A program made the translations under genes and the position numbers. From Entomoplasma ellychniae (GTDB taxonomy: Bacteria; Bacillota_I; Bacilli_A; Mycoplasmatales; Mycoplasmataceae): DNA of 64,000 nucleotides. Positions 56,639 to 64,000 of the stretch are shown in pieces. Position 1 is the first letter of the stretch. Each line of letters opens with the position of its first letter. The DNA is taken from NCBI RefSeq assembly GCF_002930155.1, contig NZ_PHND01000001.1, forward strand, positions 310,001-374,000. The letters are read 5' to 3'. Under the pieces are notes generated by a model. That model saw nothing but the letters and a program-made list of their open reading frames with translations. It had not been told where the DNA came from and made no database searches.

Positions 56639-56879
56639 TGTTTACAAAAATGTAAACATTTTTTTATATTTGTAAACACTTTTTGTGTTAGGTTGTGATA
56701 TTATTTATAAATAAATAATATTAAAAGCAGTTGTATTTTGAACTTTTGTTTACACCTCTTATCTTGCTTCCACCTTTTTACTCAAAAAATGAGCATGAAA
56801 TGCTACATTTTTAGTAAAATCCATGGGATTTAAGGTGGTAATGGTGGGATAAAGGTAAGAATTATTAAAATTGTTTACA
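56639..56879. promoter_or_regulatory. Array of five TGTTTACA octamers
   Basis: The octamer TGTTTACA or its complement TGTAAACA occurs at 56639-56646, 56651-56658, 56671-56678, 56747-56754 and 56872-56879. Five copies in about 240 bases of noncoding sequence suggest binding sites for one protein, either a regulator or an element replication or transfer factor. The first two form a larger inverted repeat. Confidence 0.6.
56759..56852 (+). ncRNA. Structured intergenic element, possible RNA
   Basis: An outer imperfect stem pairs TTATCTTGCTTCCACCTT (56759-56776) with AAGGTGGTAATGGTGGGATA (56832-56851). An inner one pairs AAAAATG and CATTTTT around GCAT-GAA-ATGC (56783-56812). The gap 56591-57003 has no gene. 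The folded region may be an RNA leader, a regulatory RNA or a transfer-origin structure. I cannot assign a known family. Confidence 0.4.
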
Positions 56880-57003
56880 AATTTACTAAGAACAACTGAG
56901 CACCAATAAATATCAAAATGTATTAGATTTTGAATAAAATAAAGTATATAGTTAATTATAGAAAGAGCTACTTTTAAAATATATGTAGCAAAGTGTGAAA
57001 AAT

Positions 57004-57900
57004 ATGAAAAAAATTCTAAGTATTATTGCTGCATTTAGTTTAACTGTTACTTCAAGCTTTGCTGTTGTTGCTTGTAATAAACAAATTAAAATAGTAGACA
57101 TAAAGAGATCTGTTAGTCATATTCAAAATAAGACTGATATAAATGAAGTTAACCAAGAGTTAATAAAAGTTAAAGTTGATGGTGTTAAAAAAATTGAGGC
57201 TTTTGAAATTGAAAATAATGAAACTGATGTAACAATAAAGATTAGTGTTGTCGAAGGCAGAAAAATTGATAGTGATAATTTTGTTTTGACTAAAGCTATA
57301 GCTGATAAAGCAATTGATAATCCAATTGTTCCAGATGGTGAATATGAAATGAGCTTTGAAGAATATATAAAAAACTTTTCAGTAACAACAGGTGCTGAAC
57401 AAGAATTTCACGGTGATTGAAATATTGATTATTTTGATTTAACAAAAAACCAAGGTGAATGATATGGTAAAACAAATAAAGAATTAAAGCAATGATACAT
57501 TGATAATCAGAACTCTTTTTGAACTTGAGATAAAGCAATTGCACAATCTATTACAGGGCTTAGTACCAAATGATATGATTATTTTTTAGATAAAGATTTA
57601 TTTCCAGAAGGTTTTGCTTTTATTGATAATTTATTAAATTTTGAATCGTCTGATTTCTTTGATACACCTAAATCCTTAGATACACCATCAATGCTAAACG
57701 GAAAACAAGTAACTGAAGTTGATGGATATTATGAAGTTTCTATGACTACTAAAGCAGTAAATTATTTAAAAGAAGCTAATCAAAAACAATTATTAAAAAA
57801 TTTTAATATAGATAGTGAAGATAGTGAAACTGTTAATGAATTTAATGAAGGGTTTAATATAGTTGGATCAATAAAAATAAATTTTATAATATTTAGATAA
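57004..57900 (+). CDS. Prolipoprotein of the conjugative element
   Basis: A 298-residue surface lipoprotein. The N-terminus MKKILSIIAAFSLTVTSSFA is followed by VVAC, a lipobox with Cys24 as the acylated residue. This is typical of Spiroplasma/Entomoplasma/Mesoplasma lipoproteins. The mature region begins with a spiralin-like segment (LIKVKVDGVKKIEAFEIENN, about 53-72) and continues as a Trp- and Asp-rich domain. Function unknown; surface exposure is certain if the signal is used. ATG 57004 is preferred over GTG 56995. The ribosome binding site is weak. A terminator follows at 57991. Confidence 0.82.
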
Positions 57901-57990
57901 AAAAACAACACAAGAACAATTTTATGTGTTAACATTAATTTATCAAAGAAAATTAAACTTTGAATTCAAGTCTCGCATGCAAATGCAGGA

Positions 57991-58018
57991 AAAAAGGAAC
58001 CTTTTTGGTTCTTTTTTT
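57991..58018 (+). terminator. Intrinsic terminator after the lipoprotein gene
   Basis: AAAAAGGAACC (57991-58001) and GGTTCTTTTTT pair across a TTTTT loop, followed by more T residues. Confidence 0.8.
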
Positions 58019-58019
58019 G

Positions 58020-58127
58020 TATAATTCTAAATATAGGGTCTAATAATATTAAATAATTCCCGAAAGAAAGAGGGAGTATTCACATAAGTGAGTACTCCTT
58101 TTTCTAATTTAGAAAGCAGGTAATTAA
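58020..58127 (+). promoter_or_regulatory. Promoter and structured leader, copy 3
   Basis: TATAAT (58020-58025) is followed by the 63-base block at 58059-58121, identical to copy 2. It has the same 11-bp terminator-like hairpin, T run and AAAGCAGGT before ATG 58128. It controls the last unit of the element (unknown protein plus terminator, then transposase). Confidence 0.8.
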
Positions 58128-58682
58128 ATGTTGAAGGAAAAAGAAATTTGATTAGGCTATTCTGAAAGTCCAGGAGATTACTCTGATAATGATTTGAAAT
58201 TAAAACACTGAAGACCACTTTTGATCACGAAAGTTTATTCTGGCACAAGTTTAATTAGAGTAACAGAAGCATCAACAAAATTGAAACAAAAATATATAAT
58301 TGATGTAGTGTTAAGTTCTGGACAAGTTTTTCAATTTGATAAGGGTTCAAGTTACATAATTGATGCTAAAAGTTTAAAACAAAAGTTGAAACCGCTTATT
58401 GGTCCCGCTTTTGATAAAAAGTATAAATATATAAAAAGATCGTCAAATTATTCGTTTAATAAAATTAAAAATAAAGTTAATTTTGAAAAAATGATTTTAT
58501 CAGGTGAGTATAATAACTTATCTACTGAAGAACAAGACAAACAAAGAATATGAAAACAATTTTCTTTAGAAGAACAAGAAAATAGAATGATCAGAAAAAT
58601 AGAAAGAGAAGAAAAGTTAAAATTAATGCAAGAAAATAAACAATTTCAAATTATTAAAAAAAGTAAGAGGCACAACCGATAG
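58128..58682 (+). CDS. Element protein of unknown function, 184 residues
   Basis: Reads from ATG 58128 behind the conserved leader to TAG 58682. The N-terminal half is mixed (WLGYSESPGDYSDNDLKLKH, residues 8-27, then beta-rich KQKYIIDVVLSSGQVFQFD). The C-terminal 70 residues are a charged helix (LEEQENRMIRKIEREEKLKL). No family recognised. In mycoplasma elements a small protein of unknown function lies directly before the transposase (Mbov_0400 type), and this gene occupies that place. Confidence 0.65.
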
Positions 58683-58706
58683 TTTTAATAGAACTTTAAC
58701 TAAATT

Positions 58707-58731
58707 AACTACAAAGTATGTAGTTTTTTTG
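58707..58731 (+). terminator. Intrinsic terminator before the transposase
   Basis: AACTACA (58707-58713) and TGTAGTT (58719-58725) form a 7-bp stem with 5-base loop and a T run. Confidence 0.8.
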
Positions 58732-58774
58732 TACTTATAATAAAATTGGTGTATTTATTAAAGGAGTGTTTTAT

Positions 58775-59911
58775 ATGTTATTTAACTGTCGAGAAGAATT
58801 TGCAAAAATTCTAAAAACAAAAAAACTTGAACTTGAAAGACTTGATTATGAATTGCTAATAAAGAGAGATAAAAGAAGATATAAATTGATAAGGTTAGCT
58901 AAAAGATGTATTGTTAGTGAATTTGGATATTTAAAAATAAATAGAAGGGTTTATTTTGATAATTTTGATAAAAAGTATGTGAAGTTGTTAGATGTTCACT
59001 TAAATTTAAATAAATACGTTAAGATTGATCCTGATTTAAAAGCAAAAATAGAAGATCAATTAGGTAGTGGTAAAAAATATAAAGACATTATAGACATGTT
59101 TCCCAATGCTCACTTATCATTGATGACAATTTCAAGAATATTTAAATCTGTTGAAAATGACAAAAAAAGAAATGAAGTTACTAAAAAAGTTTTATTAAAA
59201 AATAATCAAGTAGTTTATATTTTTGTTGATGATGCTTTTTTAAATGTAGATCGATTTAGGTCTAAAAAAAGGTGAAAATATAACAGAGGAAAGGACACTA
59301 AAGTTAGGGTTATTTCTTTTTGTACTGGTTATGATAAAAAAACATTAAATCTTAAACGAAAGAAATTAGCCAATAAAAGAAATACTTTTTTAATTGGAAA
59401 AAATGAAAACATTTCTACTGAAGCTTTATCATTTAAAATTTATGAATTAGGGTGTAATTTTTATGAAAATTTTGATAATGCTCATTTAGTCGTTGGTGGT
59501 GATGGTGCTACTTGAATAAAAAATCTAGCTAATTATTTAGAAGCTGACTATATATTAGATCGATATCATGCTGTTAGGGAATTAAAGAAAGTCTTCTTAA
59601 ATAATTCTATAAAGAATTCTGAAACATTATTCAAAACAGCTTTAAGTTATTTTTACAAAGGAATGTATGAAGAACTTATACAAATTTTAGAAATTTTTGC
59701 ATGTAATTCGATATTAAAATATTTTAAAAATAACGTCAAAGGAATTGAAAACCAAAATAAAACTTGAAATATTGGTGTGAGTGCTGAATCTGTTGTTTCT
59801 GGACTTGTTAAAAGTACTCTTGGTTATGGTTCTAAGATATTTTCTTTTAAAGTTATAAAAAACATATTAAATGCTAGAAATTTCAATTTAAACAATAATT
59901 TAGGTTTTTAA
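58775..59911 (+). CDS. DDE transposase, ISLre2/UPF0236 type, of the conjugative element
   Basis: Probably excises and inserts the whole element, as the DDE enzyme (CDS22, Mbov_0401 type) does in mycoplasma conjugative elements. The 378-residue protein has a basic N-terminal region, VYIFVDDAFLNVD (first Asp, about 149), VVGGDGATWIKN (second Asp, about 239), DRYHAVRELKK, and an ISLre2-like end (GVSAESVVSGLVKSTLGYGS). ATG 58775 lies 9 bases after AGGAG. It is 60-80 residues shorter than many UPF0236 proteins but has the usual motifs. No insertion-sequence ends of its own flank it. Its place at the right end of the element agrees with an integrase role. Confidence 0.85.
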
Positions 59912-60008
59912 GTTATATGAATATGCTCTAAAATCAATTTTAACACTTTTTTTTCAAACAAAAATAAATTTTTTGTATAGAAGTAAGGCAAAGAACCAAA
60001 AGTGCCCT

Positions 60009-60073
60009 AAAACAAGAAAAAAACATAATCATAAACGCATTTATTATTTTTGCGTTAATTTTACTTGTTTTTT
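60009..60073 (+). terminator. Nested inverted repeat at the right end of the element
   Basis: Outer arms AAAACAAG (60009-60016) and CTTGTTTT (60064-60071) enclose inner arms AACGCA (60034-60039) and TGCGTT (60051-60056). A T run follows the outer arm. It may end the transposase transcript. The stretch 59912-60139 holds no gene. Confidence 0.55.
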
Positions 60074-60117
60074 AAAAAAATAGAGTTATGATTGAATTAA
60101 CATTTGAAATAATTGTG

Positions 60118-60154
60118 ATAATTGCTTAGTTGAGTCCTCCTACAAAAAAGTTAT
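60118..60154 (-). repeat. Candidate right terminal repeat of the conjugative element
   Basis: On the minus strand the blocks ATAAC, TTGTAGG, TCAAC, AAGC and ATTAT match the left candidate at 36668-36701. The truncated ABC gene runs into this sequence and stops inside it (TAG 60140), which supports a junction here. Confidence 0.45.
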
Positions 60155-60433
60155 GCACCCTTTAATTAATGGAGTATTTCATAGTAAAAACTTTATTGTT
60201 GGTTCAACATTATTATTTGAAAGAGCCGTAATCATCATACTAGCTACCAAAGGAAGACAAGCAGCTAAAAATGAGCCCATTATGCAACTTAATATAAGAA
60301 AAGTGAATAAAATCTTATTACTTTTTGCAGTCACACCCACAAGTTTTAAAAATTTACCTAATTTTTTTCATGAAAATTCTAAAGTTTTATCAAAACCATA
60401 TTTATTCAATTCTTTCTTTTTTCCATTACTCAT
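60140..60433 (-). pseudogene. 5' stump of a second ABC exporter gene, cut at the element junction
   Basis: ATG 60433 has a strong ribosome binding site (AAAGGGGG) and lies 16 bases after the upstream ABC gene. It encodes 97 residues with the N-terminus of an ABC exporter half-transporter (KKLGKFLKLVGVTAKSN, then KILFTFLILSCIMGSFLAAC and LPLVASMMITAL as first membrane helix). It then stops at the edge of the element. The nucleotide-binding domain is missing. Exporters like this normally form heterodimers encoded by adjacent genes, so the partner of the intact ABC gene has been lost here. Confidence 0.8.
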
Positions 60434-60449
60434 TAAGTTCTACCCCCTT

Positions 60450-62372
60450 TCAAGCTTTTTTAGAATTTCCAGCATCATATAAATTTTTAAAATGTCCATC
60501 TATTTTTTTAAGTTCATTGAATGATCCTCTTTGAACTATTCCTTCTTTAGGAGCTAACACTAAAATTTCATCTACATTCTTAATTGTTGAAAGTCTATGC
60601 GCTATAGTAACACTTGTTCGGCCTTTCATCAACTCATTTAACTTTGCTTGAATTTCTTCTTCTACAATATTATCTAATGCTGAGGTTGCTTCATCTAATA
60701 TTAAAATTTTTGGGTTTTTTAAAAACATTCTAGCAATAACAAGTCTTTGCTTTTGACCACCAGATAACATAAATCCACGCTCACCCAAAATAGTGTCGTA
60801 TCCATCAGGCCAACTCATTATTAAGTCATGGAGTTCTGCTTTTTTACAAGCTTTTATAATATCTTTATTTGTAGCATTAAATCTTCCATATCTTACATTA
60901 TCATAAACATCGCCCAAGAAAATGGCTGGTTCTTGCTCTACATAACCCACAAGATCTAAATATGAAGAAAGCTTAACATCTTTTAAATTTATATCATCAT
61001 TGATAATAACCATTCCAATTGTAGGATCATAAAATCTTAATAGCAATCTTGCTATTGTTGATTTACCAGAACCAGTTCCACCAACAAAAGCATATGATTT
61101 ACCATTTTCAAAAACAAAATCAAATTTTGGTAAAATAAGTTCAGTTGGTTTTTCTGGATATGCAAAAGCTACATCTTTAAAAACAATGTTACCTTTTATG
61201 TCAGAAATTATAATTCCTTCTTCATCATCAAAGTGATTATTAAATCTTGGAGTTTGGTTTAAAATCTCACCAACTCTTTTTGAAGCAACGTTAGATTGAG
61301 TTAAACCTACAAGTATTCTTAAAAGAGACATCATAGGGCCAATCATTAGCGAAGATGCTGGAACCATACCAACCAAAACACTTATTATTTTCTCAGGATG
61401 ATCTCTGTATAAAATAACACAAGCTACAATCATTGATGATTCTATAGCATTAATAGTTATATATAAAAGTGTGATGATTGTTGACTGATAAAAATTTAAA
61501 GCTGAACCTTTTTCATAGTAAGCTTTATGTTTTTCAATAAATCTTGCTTCTTCATATCTTGTAGTTCCTGAAGCTTTTATTAATTTAACATTACTTATTC
61601 TATCAGTTACATCACCATTAACTTCAGTAACAACTTTTCTTGCTGCATACGCTTTTGGTTTTATTGGAAAAAACAAAATTACAAATATAATGCCTAATGA
61701 TACAAATATCAAAATTAAAATTAAAGTCATTCAAACATCGATAAAAAACATAACAGATATAGATGCTATTGTTACTAAAATACCATTTAAGAAAGTAACT
61801 GGAATAATTCCTGTTTGTTCACCAATGATTTGAGTATCAGAAATTACTTTAGTAAGAATTTCCCCAATCTTTTTGTCAGAATAATAAGACATGTCCATTG
61901 ATATTAATTTTTTATTTAAATCATTTCTTAAATCTACTTCAATTTTTTTACCTAGCATACCTGCTGTTCATTGCGAAACAAACATTGAAAAAGCCATTGC
62001 TATAAGCGCAACTATCTGTACAGTTATTACTATTCATAATTTAATTCCTCAATAACCTTCTTCTACAGTTATTGGGATTGAAAGGCTAGATTTTGCAGCT
62101 AACAATGTTTGTTGCATAAGAATAGGTGAAGTTGCTGAAGATATAGCAAAAATAATAACAGAAGTTATCAATAAAAATGTTCACATTTTATTTTTTTTCA
62201 TGTAGTTTAATACTAATTTTAAATATGATAATTCTTTTTTACCTTTTTCACTTTCGAATTCTTCTTCAATGTCTGTTCTTGATAACCATCTTTTTACTCT
62301 TGCTTGAGGTGTTGATGATTGTGTTATATGCTCACTATCAAGTCTTTCTTGCTCTTGTTTATCGATTTCCAT
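60450..62372 (-). CDS. ABC transporter, exporter-type half-molecule (MdlB/MsbA-like)
   Basis: A 640-residue protein with a polar N-terminal extension (about 60 residues) and six membrane helices (from about residue 65 to 350). The nucleotide-binding domain has Walker A GGTGSGKST (about 430), the LSGGQ signature (about 530) and Walker B ILILDEATSALD (about 550), ending with the H-loop IAHRLSTI. It exports lipids, peptides or drugs in an ATP-dependent way; the substrate is not visible. ATG 62372 has AAGAGGTT upstream. The next gene in the operon is a truncated second half-transporter, so heterodimer formation is not possible unless a partner exists elsewhere. Confidence 0.93.
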
Positions 62373-62451
62373 AAAAACCTCTTTTCTTGTTTTTTATTCA
62401 ATATATTTTAACACTTTTTTTACATAAAAATAAACCACAGGCGTGGTTTTT

Positions 62452-63222
62452 TTAAATTTGATTTAAAATGTCAAATCCTGAATCAATTAAAGACGCATTT
62501 TGTTTAATTAACCAATTACTTTTTTGTGTTTTGTCGTTTATTGGTTGGGGTATTGCAAATATTTTTTTGTTGTTTGAAATATTATTTGCTATAAAAGAAT
62601 TTATAGATTCAAAATTATTTGTTTCTAATACAACAATAGCTTTTGACAAACCATCTACAATTTTATAATTGCTTGAAATTTCATTGGTGTATATATTAAA
62701 TAATGAAGAATTTTGATGCTCACTTATAATCAAATAATCTGCTTGGTCTAAATCTTTTTTTATTATTTTTGATTTTGTTAAAAAAGTATTTAGTGGAAGT
62801 TGAGTTGTTATGATTATTTTACCATTCATTTCTATAACTTTATCAACTATAAATTCTTGTAATGGTTGATCACCAGAAATTACAATAGTTCTTTTTTCTA
62901 AAATAAGATCTGAAATTATTTTTATGACAGCTACTTTGTTGTAACTGTTAACAACTTCTCCACCAATAAAACCAATATTTTGATGATAATTATGTAACAA
63001 CGAGATGCTTCCTTTAAAGTATAAAACAAAACTTGGCTCTTGAACTTGTTTTAGTGAATTTGGATATAAAGGATTAATAATGCTGATAAAGTTGTCACTT
63101 ATTGTATTTGGTATTTTTATAAGATCCTTTGCTTCTATTTTTTCTTTTTCATCTAAAGCTTTATAAATAAGTTTTCAATTTGCTTGATATTTTAATGAAA
63201 AGTATAATAAAACATTATCCAT
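62452..63222 (-). CDS. dprA: DNA-processing protein DprA (Smf)
   Basis: Binds single-stranded DNA and loads RecA during uptake of DNA. The 256-residue protein fits the Rossmann-like DprA core: YPNSLKQVQEPSFVLYFKG (about 54-72), IGFIGGEVV (about 83), TIVISGDQPLQ (about 108), IFAIPQPIND (about 225). It is shorter than many DprA proteins and lacks the usual VSGLAxGID exactly; SGDQPLQEFI stands in its place. ATG 63222 is one base beyond the stop of the SSB-like gene, so both are translated together. The pairing of a small SSB with DprA suggests a joint role with single-stranded DNA. Confidence 0.8.
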
Positions 63223-63223
63223 T

Positions 63224-63529
63224 TTAACTTAAATATAAGACTCTATTTGCATAAATTTCATTAAATATACTTGTGCTGTCTTTTCCCTTTGATGAATGTA
63301 TTTTGCCCTCAATCCCAATAATTGCTTGATCATGTAAAGAAAACTCATCCTCAATAACTGTAGATCAAGCTTTAACATTAATTAAGTCGTCTTCTTTATG
63401 GTATGTTTTATTTTTTGACTTATTAGGAACTCTAACAATAAACTTATAAAGTTTTGAATTCCCATCTTTTGAAGTATATGCAACTTCAGCATCGCCTTCA
63501 ATTTGTCCAATAATATTTACTAGATTCAT
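63224..63529 (-). CDS. Short single-stranded DNA-binding protein
   Basis: A 101-residue OB-fold protein opening MNLVNIIGQIEGDAEVAYTS, with LYKFIVRVPNKSKNK, INVKAWSTVIEDEF and QAIIGIEGKI in SSB order. It has no acidic tail, so it lacks the usual partner-recruiting tip. ATG 63529 follows AGAGGTG. It overlaps the start region of dprA. It may assist DprA rather than serve as the main SSB. The element SSB at 38768 is longer. Confidence 0.82.
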
Positions 63530-63583
63530 ATTCACCTCTTTTTCTTGCAGCTTTTGCTGTCATTTTATTATTAAAGAAAAAAA

Positions 63584-64000
63584 TTATTTTAGAGAACCCA
63601 AAATAATTTTTACTGGTTTATAACTTAATCTATGAATTGGTGTAACACCATTTTTAAAAAGTAAATTTTGATGCATTTTAGTACAATACCCTTTATGATT
63701 TGCAAAACCATAATTTGGATATTTTATATCATAATCAATCATTATTTGATCTCTTGTAACTTTTGCCAATATACTAGCTGCAGCAATACTTTGGCTTTTA
63801 TCATCGCCTTTAATAAAAGGCAAACAAACATAATTATCAATTTTAACTTTTTCAGCATCAATTAAGCATACATCAGGCTTTGGACTTAGTTTTAATATGC
63901 TTTCTTTCATTCCATTAATACTTGCTTGCTTAGGATTGATACTATCAACAATATCATTTGATATAACTGAAATGTAATAAGAAACAGCATTTTTTTTAAT
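63584..64000 (-). CDS. rnhB: Ribonuclease HII, C-terminal part (start outside window)
   Basis: Cuts RNA in RNA-DNA hybrids and at single ribonucleotides in DNA. About 138 C-terminal residues are present. CLIDAEKVKIDN carries a conserved Asp, and KGDDKSQSIAAASILAKVTRDQIM is the core RNase HII motif. YPNYGFANHKGYCTKMH and THRLSYKP-like IHRLSYKPVK form the end. The frame is open to the window edge. TAA is at 63584. Confidence 0.92.
   Translation of the reverse strand: MKKNAVSYYISVISNDIVDSINPKQASINGMKESILKLSPKPDVCLIDAEKVKIDNYVCLPFIKGDDKSQSIAAASILAKVTRDQIMIDYDIKYPNYGFANHKGYCTKMHQNLLFKNGVTPIHRLSYKPVKIILGSLK

Noticed and set aside
60153-60534. Plus-strand ORFs of 109 and 69 residues
   Set aside because: They lie opposite the ABC exporter stump and the end of the intact ABC gene. 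The minus-strand frames have clear family motifs.

Overview
The window is a 64-kb piece of a wall-less bacterium (Mollicutes). It is very AT-rich, and nearly every long gene is only continuous if TGA is read as tryptophan. I read all genes with translation table 4. The gene content (PTS and phospho-beta-glucosidase sugar uptake, RpiR regulators, prolipoprotein with a VVAC lipobox, udk, parE-parC) fits the Spiroplasma/Entomoplasma/Mesoplasma/Mycoplasma mycoides branch. I cannot name a species.

Region 1 (1-23.8 kb) is mostly chromosome. It holds two sets of beta-glucoside genes. One is on the minus strand (RpiR regulator, PTS EIIBC, 6-phospho-beta-glucosidase; 1.3-5.5 kb). The other is on the plus strand (EIIA-EIIB-EIIC fusion, 6-phospho-beta-glucosidase, Cof-type HAD phosphatase; 17.3-22.3 kb), with its own RpiR gene convergent at its end. 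Between them lie a PLD-nuclease/helicase fusion, an alpha/beta hydrolase, parC, parE, a second Cof phosphatase, decayed duplicates of cof and parE, and a frameshifted MIP-type channel. Uridine kinase closes the region.

Region 2 (23.9-36.6 kb, all large genes on the minus strand) is a defence island. A PLD-helicase, a C5 cytosine methyltransferase, an unknown 217-aa protein and an 835-aa protein (HEPN-like motif, DUF262 domain, HNH-like end) form a compact operon-like block. The leader of the methyltransferase carries a 16-base homopolymer and a hairpin over the ribosome binding site. A stand-alone DUF262/HNH (GmrSD-like) gene sits between decayed copies of a small membrane-protein gene. An N6-adenine methyltransferase coupled to an HNH endonuclease follows.

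Region 3 (36.7-60.15 kb, plus strand) is an integrative conjugative element of the mollicute type. It carries small early genes, SSB, TraE/VirB4 ATPase, HU-like protein, pilin-like protein, VirB6-like membrane protein, a 1085-aa surface protein, a small methyltransferase, a single-chain restriction-modification enzyme, a MobL-like relaxase candidate, TraG/VirD4 coupling protein, a lipoprotein, and a DDE transposase of the ISLre2/UPF0236 kind. Three copies of one leader RNA, each with a terminator-like hairpin between promoter and start codon, precede three of its transcription units. Imperfect inverted repeats near 36.67 kb and 60.15 kb may be the ends.

Region 4 (60.14-64 kb, minus strand) is chromosome again: a 97-aa stump of an ABC exporter cut at the element edge, an intact ABC exporter, DprA, a small SSB-like protein and the C-terminal part of RNase HII. 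No rRNA, tRNA or CRISPR array was recognised.
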